NCBI GenBank assembly: GCA_907164885.2
Contig: OU015492.1
Coordinates: 49,743,183-49,807,182 of the forward strand
Length of the DNA stretch: 64,000 nucleotides
Reading direction: 5' to 3'
From: Dolomedes plantarius
Lineage: Eukaryota > Arthropoda > Arachnida > Araneae > Dolomedidae
Part shown: one piece after another, positions 21,089 to 31,858 of the stretch
Numbering within the stretch: position 1 is the first letter of the stretch
Layout of the letters: each line of letters starts with the position of its first letter
Made by a program: the position numbers and the translations under genes
Notes under the pieces: model-generated
Databases searched by the model: none
What the model saw: only the letters and a program-made list of their open reading frames with translations
Told to the model about the DNA's origin: nothing

Positions 21089-21640
21089 TAAAAAAAAGTA
21101 ACTCCTGCTGCAGCAGCAGCAGCAGCCGCTGCCGCCGCTGTCAAAAGCTTGTCACGCTATCTCCTCCCGAAACCGCTGTGGGTATGGGGTCGAGACCGAT
21201 ACCAATAGATGCAGAAAAATGTGGGGAACAAAATTAGACATGTCTCATCTTCATCGGACTGTAAGTTTTTTTATTTTGTGTTTTGTGGGAAAATATTGAC
21301 TTTTTCATCTTCAGATTACGATAACTCGCCAAAAAATGATCGTAGAATTTTGATCTTTTTACAATCTAAGACTACAGACATTTCTCTTTCAAACTAGACC
21401 TTATTTGTTTAAAAATATTTTAAGACAGACTAATAGTTTCATCAAAAAATGAAAAACGTTTTTCAAGAAATATCGTCCCATATGTGGATGTAATATCAAT
21501 GCTCTTCGAGTTTTTATCTTACAAAGAAACTATTTACATTATCTGGAAGCTGAAAGCTTTCTTATTCATATAAACCTCATTTCAAGTGTCTATCTTAAAA
21601 TTTCGATTTTTAATTGAATTTTAAATCTGATAATTCAACA
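21089..21640 (-). repeat. Interspersed repeat, partner of 57295-57858
   Basis: About 550 bp that recurs inverted near 57.3-57.86 kb. The shared landmarks are a CTG/CAG/CCG triplet block (21104-21140), GTCACGCTATCTCCTC, GGTCGAGACCGATACCAAT, the TTACGATAACTCGCCAAAAAA block, and a shared end near TTTCGATTTTTAATTGAATTT. It begins right after a TA tract, as repeats with a 3' microsatellite do. No protein is encoded. Confidence 0.8.
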
Positions 21641-22130
21641 GTGATGAAAACCCTTCGCATAAGGCCGACAACAGTAAATGGATGGAAGCTGTTACGTTGC
21701 CCGAGAATCACCCCTATGTGTCTCGCTATCAGCCCTAACAGAGGAAAAATGTAAAAATAATTTAAAACGATCTTTGTTGCCATTTTCATTTTAGAAGTTC
21801 ATTTGTTCAGATTATTATTTTTTTCAAATGGGAAATGTATCTTTGTCAAAATAAATACGTCATGCGCGAGCGTTATTTTTATTCTGAATTCTTGAAGCTT
21901 TTTGACTCTAAAGAGAAGCAGAGAGTGGCAACAAAGGTTAAGCACTCAAACATTGTTTTGCTGTTCTTAAAAGTTACCTGACTTCAAGAAGCGTTTGAAA
22001 TTTATATTATATTTATAATACATATTTTTATATTATTTAATTTATATATTGATTTATATATTACTAATTAATTAATTTGCTTCAGCTTACTTTACTACAG
22101 CTTAACAAAGTTTAAAACTCTCAAACATTG

Positions 22131-22134
<4 letters not shown>
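21641..22134. other. AT-rich DNA, no gene seen
   Basis: Nothing recognisable in this stretch. It ends at a (TA)n tract (22135-22163). Confidence 0.5.
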
Positions 22135-22163
<29 letters not shown>

Positions 22164-22169
<6 letters not shown>

Positions 22170-22334
22170 GTCCGGATGGACATCTCATGAAAATGTAGCT
22201 TGCATCGTGGCCGGAAAATAATAAAGTTAGCTTCAGGAACAAACTAATTTATTAAGCAGTAAAGCAACACATCTTACTCTCTTCGAGTCAGTCCAGCGTC
22301 TCCCCCAAAAAAGCGCCAAAATAGAATTAGGTCA
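22164..22334. repeat. Direct repeat copy A (LTR-like)
   Basis: It contains the self-complementary TGTCCGGATGGACA near its start and an AATAATAAAG motif that could act as a poly(A) signal. It has 6 extra bases (AGGAAC) compared with copy B. Confidence 0.75.
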
Positions 22335-23169
22335 CTTCAAAATTAACTAGGATGGCGATAGGACAGGAATGCTAAAAAAAAAGATTAAGGATAGCTGAAT
22401 GGTTTACATATTGGTGACTTATTTCATCATTTCATTATTTAAATTTAACTTCTTTTTTTCCCGATTTTTAATTTTCTCCTGAAATATTTCGTAATTATCA
22501 TCATGTTCGACATTTATTTTGGCAGTTTTCATTTTGCTTTTACTTTTACAATAATAAAAATAACAAAAATAATATAACTGACTTGCTTACAACCCCAATT
22601 TTTGTACTGTAAATTACAATACTAAATAAGAACTTTTTTGAATGTAAAGCACTCTGATGGTAACTTGAAAATTTGTTTTTATGAGCTTCTTTGATTTGAG
22701 AGCAGCATTCGGCGTTCACTCTAAAATCGTAATTATTTTCTTGAAATTGAATTTTTTTTATGACTGTCGCTCACATATAAAAACTTGAATCACTTCTTGG
22801 AGGCCTAGTTGAATCGGATGCTACAGCACTGGTACTTTACACACAGATGGCGTAGTCCGAGACGGGAAAAAAAATGGTGAGGTCAGGCGTTCAACAGAAT
22901 TCGAAAACCAAACTGGAACGAACCGGAACAATGGCACCTTTACTTGTTTCGATGTAGTCGACTTTTGTAGCAATTTCATGGTGTTGGATGAGAAATGCTT
23001 TTGCTTTGGTCATTTCAAACTGGTGACTTCAGGAACGCATGCGGAAAATAAAGCAAAAGTCCGGTAGAACAATGGCGGGAATCCAAAACGAAACTCGTGT
23101 AGAACGAAGACTTTTTAACTTGTTCCATTTGCAGTCGCATTTTTAAAGTCCAGATCCTGTCGAGCTCTC

Positions 23170-23334
23170 TGAAATGTCCGGATGGACATCTCATGAAAAT
23201 GTAGCTTGCATCGTAGCCGGAAAATAATAAAGTTAGCTTCAAACTAATTTATTAAACAGTAAAGCAACACATCTTACTCGCTTCGAGTCAGTCCAGCGTC
23301 TCCCCCAAAAAAGCGCCAAAATAGAATTAGGTCA
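23170..23334. repeat. Direct repeat copy B (LTR-like)
   Basis: About 98% identical to copy A outside one 6-bp gap, which suggests a recent origin of the pair. Confidence 0.75.
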
Positions 23335-23461
23335 AAGAGGTTGCCAGAATTGGCGGAGGAAGTTAGTATGTGGGAAGGTGAAGCGTTTACGTCAAGAAGG
23401 ACGGGTTACCATGGCAGAGATGAAGTACAGAATGGGCGATTATAGGTAGTTAGTAATATTA

Positions 23462-23691
<230 letters not shown>

Positions 23692-24670
23692 ATATGTTAT
23701 ATAAAAGTTTTAATTTTAATTCAGCGTTTTTAAAATATTAATTTTTAAAAAATTAAAAATATTTAGAGTAAAAATTTCAAAAAAGAAAAAAAAATATGTA
23801 ATTTATGTTTAAAAAATCATATTTTCAAAAGTAAATACTTTTTCAAATTTGCTGAATCAAAATTAAAGTAAAATATTTGAAAAAGACATGTTCCAAATTT
23901 GAACTATTTATGTTTAACGTGTTTTTGACTTATAACAATTAAAACACGAGAAATTGTGACAAAACCCATCATGCAGAAAAACGCATTTACAGGTTTAAAC
24001 AAAGATTGGCTGCTATTAGAAGTTGCAAAAAAAAAAATAAATAAATATCTCCTGTTCTAATTAACATAGAAACATGATTTAAATGTCATTTTAAGCGGAA
24101 AAGAACATGAAAATTTTTAATGCGATAATTTTTTTTTCAAAAATTTGAAGAATTTTGTGTCCTGGACACCTTTAAAATTTTAAATTTAAATTTTCGATGA
24201 GAGAGCTTGCTTGCTAACAAAGAAATTTATATGAGGAAAGAGGGAATACAAATATTTTCATTTATTTTATGCATGCATCTTTATATTCTGGACCATACCA
24301 GGATGAATGCAAGAGTTGTGTGTGGCGGGGGGGAGGGGGGGGTCTTTGTATAGTTTAAGGGTTCTGCAGGGATTTTTATGAAGAATTTTCGCCGATCAAA
24401 GATGAAAGTCTTAAAATACTGTTAAAAACAACAACAAAGTAATGTATTTAAATTATAAGAAAATAACCTGGTGTATTAAAATCGTTGAAGTCCGAGAACA
24501 ATAAGTCAATGATGAAAGTCTTAAAACAAAGCTGATAAAAAACAATAACAAAATAATAATGCAATAGATTAAAAATGTAACTCAGTTTCAAGGTAAAACA
24601 GAAGCAAAATCTAAACAGATTCAAACATTCATAGATAGGAAGGATTAGGCTTTATAATTCACTAGATGTA
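23692..24670. other. AT-rich DNA with a G-run
   Basis: No gene seen. A G-rich block lies at about 24327-24342. A sequence around AATTATAAGAAAATAACCTGG (24452-24475) recurs near 27852. Confidence 0.5.
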
Positions 24671-25466
24671 TTAAGGTCGATTTATACAGGCACGAGAAGG
24701 GAACGTAACGGGAACGATCCGAGCGCGCGACGAGTCGTCGTAATCATTTCCTCCCTGTTTTTCAATGGAACTGTTTATACTGCGCCGTGACACGTCCGAT
24801 TCTCGGCCGATTTCGAAGCAGGGAGTCGTTCACTGCTCGGCCGTCTCTCGTTCATGGCAGAAAGTAAAAAGTGGCTATTCAAGATATAATTTTCATACTG
24901 TTATTTATGTTTGATATTTAATATGGATGATGAAAACTCATTGAGCTGGTGAGAGGTTTTGTACGATTTGGCCCATCAAAATACATGAATCCAAAGTTCA
25001 AAATGACAATTCGGAAGGCAATAGGAGAAAATTATACTTTAAATTACAATTGGTCCACTAAAATATAAAATTTATCAATTTGCATGAATAATGAAACAAT
25101 GGAAAAATTATTTACACGTAATTATTTAGAAAGTGTAAATTGTTAAAAACAAATTCTTACATGTATGGATTTGTTGGTTATAAAGCAATTTTTCTTGCTT
25201 TCTGAGCAGCAAAATTGTATATTAAAAGTGAAAAGTCCAAAGATGATGAGAGATCATTTTCAATAGAAATAAGTGCCAAGGAGGACAGGCGTACAATCCG
25301 TATTCAAAGCATTCTGATTGTACCTGCTTTGTAATATTTTCAATTCTTGTGGGAAAAGTGGGAAATAAAATCCATTATAATGATAGAGAGAACAAGTAAA
25401 AGCCAATTTTTTGTTTACCTCACTCCTTCAGCCTTCAAACCCTTTTCTTCCCAACAGGTTTGGAGC

Positions 25467-25764
25467 CAGGGCCGCCCAGAGGGGGGGGGGGGGGCAACTG
25501 GGGCACTTTGCCCCAGTTGCCCCCAACTGCCGGAGGGGCTCCAAAAAATTTTTTAAAATTATTTATTAGATTTCCTCCGGAAGAAAATTCTGAAACTTGT
25601 ACCGTACTTCAAAATTCAAAATAATCTCCTGAAAAAAGCCCCCCCCCCTTCAAAAAAAAAAAAATAAATAAATAAATAAATAAAAAATTATTCGATTAAT
25701 CAGATTTCTTGGGGCCCCCAACAGAAGTTTGCCCCAGGCCCCGTAAAGTCTCTGGGCGGCCCTG
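25467..25764. mobile_element. hAT-type MITE with G-run, nested
   Basis: The element is 298 bp. CAGGGCCGCCCAGAG at the left is mirrored exactly by CTCTGGGCGGCCCTG at the right. It is flanked by the perfect 8-bp duplication TTTGGAGC (25459-25466 and 25765-25772). The interior has a G-run, GGGGCACTTTGCCCC and an A/T-rich middle. Confidence 0.9.
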
Positions 25765-26228
25765 TTTGGAGCGCATTTACTTATTTGTCTTACACTCACT
25801 GGAGAAATGTCTTGTCTATTGTTTGCTTTGAATAGAGCAAACATTTGACCAAATGGTATTAGTATTCATTCACAAGGATATGTTCACGTTTTTCTCAGTT
25901 TGCAACTATTCCGTGAAAACGAACAAAGTCCGACAAAACGGTTTATAATTCTTCAAATGACTGTATGTAGTGACTGACAGATAGTAGAAACTGATATTGA
26001 AAAAAAGGATTGATAATCAAGGGTTTACTATAACTGAATTGAAGATAAATAATGTTTTTTTAACCGAGAAATTTTTCGAACAAAAAGGGTAGTTTGTCAA
26101 TTAAGATTCTTTCTGCGATTCTTTAGAAAAAATCGAAACATATATATTTTTATAAGTTGAATTATAGAAACCGCGAAAAATGAGGGATTTCTTTAAAAGC
26201 CCGTAACATTTAGAAAAGTGTTGCTATG

Positions 26229-26293
26229 AGAAATAAAAATGGCTGCCCTGGGCGGTTGCCCAGTTTGTCCACCCCTAAACACGGCCCTGGCTC
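26229..26293. repeat. Possible solitary hAT-like end
   Basis: The sequence around CTGCCCTGGGCGGTTGCCC and AACACGGCCCTGGCT resembles another CAGGGCCGTG-type hAT terminus. No partner end is seen, so it is a fragment at most. Confidence 0.35.
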
Positions 26294-26506
26294 TCCTCTT
26301 TCTCCTCCTCTAACAAAAGTGTGATAATGGCTAAATCTTTAACTGAAAAATGAAACCGCGCCATGACGTTACAAATCTTTCACAACTAATGAAACACGTT
26401 CCCGCCACTTTCTACTCCCGTCTCTGTATAAACACATGCAGGCGGCGCTCGGGCTCGGCTCGTTCCCGTTACGTTCCCTTTACGTGCCTGTATAAATCAA
26501 CCCTTA

Positions 26507-27753
26507 CCCGGCTTCGCTTGGGATTCAGTTTCTGTTGTTATTGTTTTTTTCAATGATTAGCCTCATGTTATGATGTTCTAAAGCTTTCGCTAAAATTCTT
26601 TTGCGGTAGCAAATAGCATTAGTTTGTTGTCGGTGCTGACGTTGTTCATCGCTTTCCTCTCCTTTCGATGTTGAAGCTCGAAGACGATCGTATGTTCAAC
26701 GCGTTAAAAGTTTCTCCATCAGTCTCACTGCTTCGGATCACTATAATTCGAATTCTGTTGCCTTCGCGCGCTTGGGAATGTTTTTCTTCAGATTCTTGTG
26801 TTCGTCTAACTGCATTTCGAATTCTGTTGGCTTCGCGCTCTTCTGTTTTTTTTTATCATCACATTGCTCATTTCTCAACAATCTTTGACATTTGCCCTTA
26901 CTTCTGCAGGATTAAAAGTTGCTCTCCCTTTTTTTGGGCATTTAAAAGCATTAATTTACAGCTAGTTAATAACGTTTGAATGAATTTACCATTATAGAAA
27001 AAGAATCAATAATTTGGAGTGGATTGAGATCACACTCAATATTAAAACACAGCAAATCTGATAATTATTATAGAAAAAGTATATACACGTATTTCATGCT
27101 CGGAATTCTTTCTCAAAACTAAATCGTCTGCTACGTTTCAATGCCACTTTCAGACTTTCTTAATTATAATTTACACGTATTTCATGATTGTAATTCTTTC
27201 TCAAAACGAAATCATCTGCTATGTTTCAATGTCACTTCAGTTATATAAATCATCGCGTCAAGGCTAAACGCACGTGATTCTTGCTAAGTGAACGTGTTCT
27301 TCAGTATATTTGAGTTTGAACTGGTATCTTGCGATAGTTTCAATTCATGAAATGGATAGATAACACATTCATTGAAAATGAATGTTTTTCCATCCTTATA
27401 TTTTCATTTTTAAAAAGAAATATTCCGGCGTTGCCACGTATATGAAAATAATATATCAAATTCATTCTTGCATGCTCCAATATATAATTAAATCACGTTT
27501 TTAATTCGTGTCTATTTATTTTTACGGAAATGTTATAATTTAATTGGTAACAATGAAATGTTACAATGGCTTTGAACAAAAATATCCGTTGATACCGCGC
27601 AAACTTGTTCTAACATAATTCGGGAATGGAACGTCGTAGCGGGATGAAAATAGTCTATAACCTTCGCGCAAGTTCAAGCAATAAGTTGACCAAGTTTCAT
27701 TGCAATCGGATTAACGGTACGGCAGCGCATAAAATACGAACAAATAAACATTC

Positions 27754-27789
<36 letters not shown>
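26507..27789 (+). mobile_element. Helentron-like repeat element
   Basis: It begins CCCGGCTTCGCTTGGGATTC, a short hairpin-forming start, and ends in TA repeats (27756-27789) after a block with AAGTTTCATTGCAATCGGAT. This layout, a hairpin start plus a microsatellite end, is shared by the repeats at 34935, 60204 and 60981. Inside, two partly similar blocks around TTCGAATTCTGTTG (about 26749 and 26817) form an imperfect direct repeat. No protein is encoded. The Helitron/Helentron assignment is by resemblance only. Confidence 0.45.
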
Positions 27790-27792
<3 letters not shown>

Positions 27793-28262
27793 TGAATCTC
27801 GATTTAACGAATTTCGTTCATCATGAAAAATTCGTTTAATGAAACTGGTTTAAATTATAAGAAAATAACCTGGTAAATTAAAGGTCGTTGAGGGCGAAAA
27901 CTGAAATTTTGTCTGGTGATGAAGTTTGAAACGTTTATGACATTTTATCATAAGTCATATGAAATTACTGGTGAATTAAAAAATGGAAGGAAAGACGAAA
28001 TTCGTGCATTTTACTTAGTGCTTTCTCTTTCGTGTTTTATGACAATAATTGAAAAGTAAAATTATTTTTGCGGCTTTGATTCTTTGAAAAATGATACAGA
28101 TAAAGTTTGAAAATACAGTGAAACTTGTTTATTACGGGCAATAATGGTTTCGAAAAAAAGTGTCCGTTTTGAGTGGTGGCCGTGAAAAAGGTTTTTTTCC
28201 ATATTGTATGGAAAGTTTAATCGGTTCTGAACAAAATACGATGGTTTAGAGGGGTAGCCGGC
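27790..28262. other. Degraded pogo-type termini, no gene
   Basis: It contains CTGAATCTCGATTTAACGAA (27792) and CAGTGAAACTTGTTTATTAC (28113), both of which resemble Tigger/pogo MITE ends. Their partner ends were not paired with confidence. A CA/TA microsatellite follows at 28263-28293. Confidence 0.35.
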
Positions 28263-28472
28263 ATACACACACACACACACACACATATATATAATCAATT
28301 CTTCTCATAATTTAAAAAATCTCCGATACAACATAAAGTTGAATCTTTATTAGAACAAATTTCATTCCACGGAAAATTCATTGCTTAAAACATAGCCTAG
28401 GAAAGTTAACGAGGTTGAAAAATGTAAACTACTATTTTTTTGCATAATGAAACCTTAAATGACTTACAGAAC

Positions 28473-28727
28473 ATATCGCTCACTCCTTTCAACAACGTCA
28501 TATCTCAAAAAACAAGATTTTTCAGGAGAGTGATTTGAAAGTTTAAAAGCACATTGAAATGTATTGAAAATAAATTTTGATTCTGCTCTCTAGCGGCTAA
28601 ATATTAAGCAGTAAGATATGACGATCTTGTATGAATATACTACTCTTTCAGGGCATTCTGAAAACAAGCATAACTAAAAATCGCCGATTTTTGAGATATG
28701 ACGTTCTTGAAAGGAGTGAGCGAATAT
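28473..28727. repeat. Foldback repeat with about 38-bp arms
   Basis: CGCTCACTCCTTTCAA and ACGTCATATCTCAAAAA at the left are mirrored by TTTTTGAGATATGACGT and TTGAAAGGAGTGAGCG at the right. It is MITE-like; the target duplication is unresolved. Confidence 0.7.
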
Positions 28728-28746
28728 GAGGAAAACGCAGACAGAA

Positions 28747-28974
28747 CTTCTTAAAATCCACAATATAAATAAAGGGATGGCCACATGTTTCAAACTAGTT
28801 AATAGTTCAAGGTTAGGCCGAGGAGCATTCGGTGTGATTGTCGCTATGCATTTGCGAATTGTTCATAGGGACAAACACACCTACTGCTTCTCGGCTTGAC
28901 GATGAACTATTAATTACTTCGAAACATGCGGCTATCCCTCTAATTACAATATATTGTGGATATTAAGAAGTCGT
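28747..28974. repeat. Foldback repeat with about 85-bp arms
   Basis: ACTTCTTAAAATCCACAATAT at the left is mirrored by ATATTGTGGATATTAAGAAG at the right. The inner arms pair AGGGATGGCCACATGTTTC with GAAACATGCGGCTATCCCT, and AACTAGTTAATAGTTCA with TGAACTATTAATTA. The structure is almost all hairpin with a short loop near 28850. Confidence 0.75.
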
Positions 28975-29303
28975 ATGTTCCTGACACATCTAATAGATCA
29001 AGAAAATTAATTTCGAAAGAGTGGACATAAGTTTTATGTCTATCTGAATGAATATCTATGTACATAAGGATTGTTTTTTTTTAAGGTTTCTTAAAAAGAA
29101 TTTATGAGAAATAAAAAGAAACAGTTAAAAATTAAATTTAATAAGGTAAAATCAAAATTTGCAATGTTGAGAATGTTTTCAAGAAATTTGAAAAAATTTT
29201 AAACATGAAAAATTGTGACGAATCATGTTTTTCATTCCATGTGTAGTTTTAAACAGCAAGAGAATCCTTAATTTTGCTTTGTACAGGTGCCTGATAAACA
29301 TAT
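28975..29303. other. AT-rich DNA, no gene seen
   Basis: No feature recognised in this stretch. Confidence 0.5.
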
Positions 29304-29630
29304 ACCGTATTTTTAGGACTATAAGACGTACCGGACAATAAGATGAACCTCAAATTTATGGGACGATTTTTAGAAAAGAATATTTTGTATTTTGTTAGGT
29401 ATATAAAGATATTTTCAATTTCTTAACTTAATAAAGATAAAAAATACACATAAAATATATATAATATATATTTACACTCTATCACAAAAAAATATATGCA
29501 CTCAGTAGGAAACAAGCTACTATCACGAAACTTAACATGTATGTAGTGTATGAGGAGATAAGCAAATGATTACAAATTCAGAACAACAGACCGTTTTATT
29601 AAGAAGATATGGCATGAAAAAGGTTACAAA

Positions 29631-30404
29631 TCAGTGAGTAGTAAATCCACCTCTGGCAGTTATACAAGCCAAAGCACGGCGTGGCATCGAATCAATGAGG
29701 TCACCTATGACCTCCTGAGGAAGATCATGCCATAATCTTTGCAACTGGGCAGTTAATTCACCAGTATTCAGAGACGACTGCAGTTGCAGTCCAAGCACGT
29801 CGCATACGTGCTCTATTGGCGAGAGGTCTGGTGACCTGGCAGGCCATGGGAATACGTCATATCCTTGAAGACATTGATGGGAGAGTCGGGCAGTATGTGG
29901 ACGAGCGTTGTCTTGCTGATAAATGGCACCTGGGCGACTTGATAGCATAGGCAGTACAACTGGTGTTAAAATCTCGTCCACGTAACTGCGTGCCGTCAAA
30001 GTGCGTTGAAGGACGACTAGAGGTGATCATGTGTCCCAACAAATCTCTCCCCACACTGTCACACCTTGTGTAATCGCCGTATGCCTCTCGACAACAAATG
30101 CCGGATCGGACCGGTGGCTTGGCCGCCTCCTCTGGTATGCTCTGGTCATCAGCATTGAGACTGAATCGGGATTCATCGCTGAAGATCACATGCCTCCACT
30201 CGGTCACACTCCAGCTTGCCCGAGGTCGGCAAAAATCCAATCGACACTGCCTATGATGTGGGGTTAGTGGTAGGCGTCTTAATGAACGTCGACTCCTTAT
30301 ACCTGCGTCGGCCAGACGTCTCCGAATGGTTTCCCTTGACACCACCGGATATCTGGAAGGTGGTAAATGGCGTCGAACCGACTCAGCGACGTTGTTGGTA
30401 CGGA
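29631..30404 (-). pseudogene. Tc1-like transposase, C-terminal part
   Basis: 30345-29857 contains VVSRETIRRRL-like helix-turn-helix sequence, then VTEWRHVIFSDESRFSLNAD with the first catalytic Asp; its later part is out of frame. 29999-29631 restores the frame with AIYQQDNARPHTARLS (second Asp) and SPDLSPIEHV (Glu), ending RRALACITARGGFTTH. I count 32 residues between the second Asp and the Glu, shorter than classic DD34E. At least one frameshift lies between 30000 and 30240. The N-terminal part lies beyond the hAT insertion. Confidence 0.85.
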
Positions 30405-31186
30405 CTAGGGTTTTCGATTTTGAGCAATTTTTTAAAACCCGAGTTTCGGTTTTTTTTATTTAAAACCCGGGTTTCCGAGTTTACTTGGTTGGTTCCAGGG
30501 GGTCAATAGCAAAGAACTAAAATAATAAATTGTTTATTAGAAGCATTTAATTTATTTCAGAATTTCAAATGTAAAAAAAATAGTAAACAAATTTAATGTT
30601 AATAATTATATACATATATGTATAACATAAATAAAAATGGTACAAATATCTCATTTTTTATAAAACTGCTTTACAATCATCATTGCACTTAACGTATAAT
30701 CATTTAGTCGGCTTCAAAGTTTATTAGCAAAGAGACCCATTACAGAAAATGCTCGTTCTGCTTCCACCGAAGTTGGTCGAATTGTTGTTAAAGACCTGGA
30801 AAGTTTATAGACTAAACACACCCAAACTCAAATCCCAGACAGCAGGCATGGTCGTGTAGCTGAAGTATTGCGCTAACGTACTTGCTGCTGGGAATCCCCA
30901 ACTCATAAACTTTAGTGAAATATAGCTATGGCGTACGATGCCGCCAATATATCTCCATCTCACTTCCGTCTTGTATTTTTTATTCATGTGTTTGAGAGCC
31001 GTACCACGAGTCCGACTTGTTAATTTCGGTCTTGGATCCAAATTAAGGAATATAATTGGTATTCTACTGTATTTTATAAATAACTAATTCCCCGGATTTA
31101 CATTTAAAATTCCCCGGGTTTCGGGTTCATAAAATCTTTGAAAACCCCGGTTTTCGGGTTCGAGAAACCCGGGTCAAAAACCCTAG
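30405..31186 (-). mobile_element. hAT relic inserted in the Tc1-like gene
   Basis: The element is 782 bp, with CTAGGGTTTTCG at the left facing AAAAACCCTAG at the right and CCCGGGTTT/AACCCGGG subterminal motifs at both ends. Flanks TACGGA and TGCGGA suggest a roughly 6-bp duplication with one change; an 8-bp duplication is not clear. The superfamily is set by the transposase relic inside, not by the duplication. Confidence 0.75.
30655..30790 (-). pseudogene. hAT transposase C-terminal dimerisation relic
   Basis: The minus strand reads RPTSVEAERAFSVMGLFANK, a TGA in place of an expected Arg codon, then SRLNDYTLSAMMIVKQFYKK and a stop. The pattern of a T/S-S-V-E-A-E-R-x-F-S core followed by S-R-L-x-x-x-x-L is the hAT C-terminal dimerisation domain. 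Only this last domain survives; the rest of the transposase is deleted. Confidence 0.85.
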
Positions 31187-31405
31187 TGCGGACGTGGCTG
31201 CTCTTATGATTGCGCAATCCTCACGCGCATTTGTGTTCTTGGGACGCCCTGACCCTCCACGGCGGTAGACTATCCCTTCCGTGATCCATTGTTGCTGACA
31301 CCGACCAACTACCATATCGCTCCAACCGAGGTGGCGGCCGATACGCCTGTTCGACCAACCTGCATCTCCGAGGCCTACTATACGCCCCCTCTCAAAGTCC
31401 GACAA
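31187..31405 (-). pseudogene. Tc1-like transposase, N-terminal part
   Basis: It reads MSDFERGRIVGLGDAGWSNR and RIGRHLGWSDMVVGRCQQQW, a typical Tc1 first helix-turn-helix, and runs to ATSA just before the hAT junction at 31186. The continuation starts at 30404 on the other side. No stop occurs within this piece. Confidence 0.85.
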
Positions 31406-31802
31406 TTGTTCGTACTGTCACCGGTTACGTCTCAGAGGCATCTCTAGTCACAATACCATCCATCCAAGTCGACAGATTTGTTTGAAAACCCTATGGCACA
31501 AGCAATCATGCTTTGAAACTCTCCCAGCTGCGCATCTCATATGCGCATAGCGCGCTTACCCTTGTCCCATCGGCGTCGAAATTTTAATCATTTGCATATC
31601 TCTTACCATACTACATTCCTGCCAGGTTTCGTGATAGTAGCTCGATTTCTTCCACGGGTGCATATATTTTTTTTTCTTTGTGACAGAGTGCATATAATAA
31701 AATATTCATTTTATTTTAATGTTACCTTTGGACCATATGACGAACCCCAATTTTAAGTCGATTTTTTTATGTAAAAATGCACGATTTATGGTCCAAAAAA
31801 TA

Positions 31803-31804
<2 letters not shown>

Positions 31805-31854
<50 letters not shown>
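31805..31854. repeat. (TA)n microsatellite
   Basis: A TA tract abutting the right end of the nested MITE. Confidence 0.9.

Positions 31855-31858
<4 letters not shown>

Larger units (their letters stand above)
22164..23334. mobile_element. Candidate miniature LTR element or direct-repeat pair
   Basis: Two direct copies of about 170 bp (22164-22334 and 23170-23334) enclose about 835 bp. They differ by one 6-bp indel and about three substitutions. Each starts TG (TGAAATGTCCGGATGGACA) and ends CA (AATTAGGTCA), as LTRs do. No coding capacity, clear primer-binding site, polypurine tract or 5-bp target duplication was found. It could be a TRIM-like element or a local duplication. Confidence 0.55.
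24674..26503. mobile_element. Harbinger-like non-autonomous element
   Basis: The element is 1830 bp. AGGTCGATTTATACAGGCAC at the left is mirrored at the right by GTGCCTGTATAAATCAACCC. Similarity continues through a GGGAACGTAACGGGAACG block. TTA lies on both sides (24671-24673 and 26504-26506), matching the 3-bp TWA duplication of PIF/Harbinger elements. No transposase was recognised. A hAT MITE is nested inside, and a Helentron-like element starts immediately to the right. Confidence 0.75.
29475..31690 (-). mobile_element. Tc1-like element with about 120-bp TIRs
   Basis: The ends CACTCTATCACA (29475) and TGTGACAGAGTG (31690) face each other. The arms match for about 120 bp, including the block around CGAGCTACTATCACGAAAC at the right. 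The transposase is split by a hAT insertion at 30405-31186 and frameshifted. Confidence 0.85.
29304..31804. mobile_element. MITE split by a Tc1-like element
   Basis: The left end ACCGTATTTTTAGGACTATA (29304) is mirrored at the right by TATGGTCCAAAAAATAGT (31787-31804). This is a widespread MITE terminus. Only about 171 bp at the left and 114 bp at the right belong to it; the rest is the inserted Tc1-like element. It is the outermost level of a three-level nest. Confidence 0.65.

Noticed and set aside
20736..21101. Plus-strand frame opposite the DD36E transposase
   Set aside because: It is antisense to an intact, conserved transposase gene.
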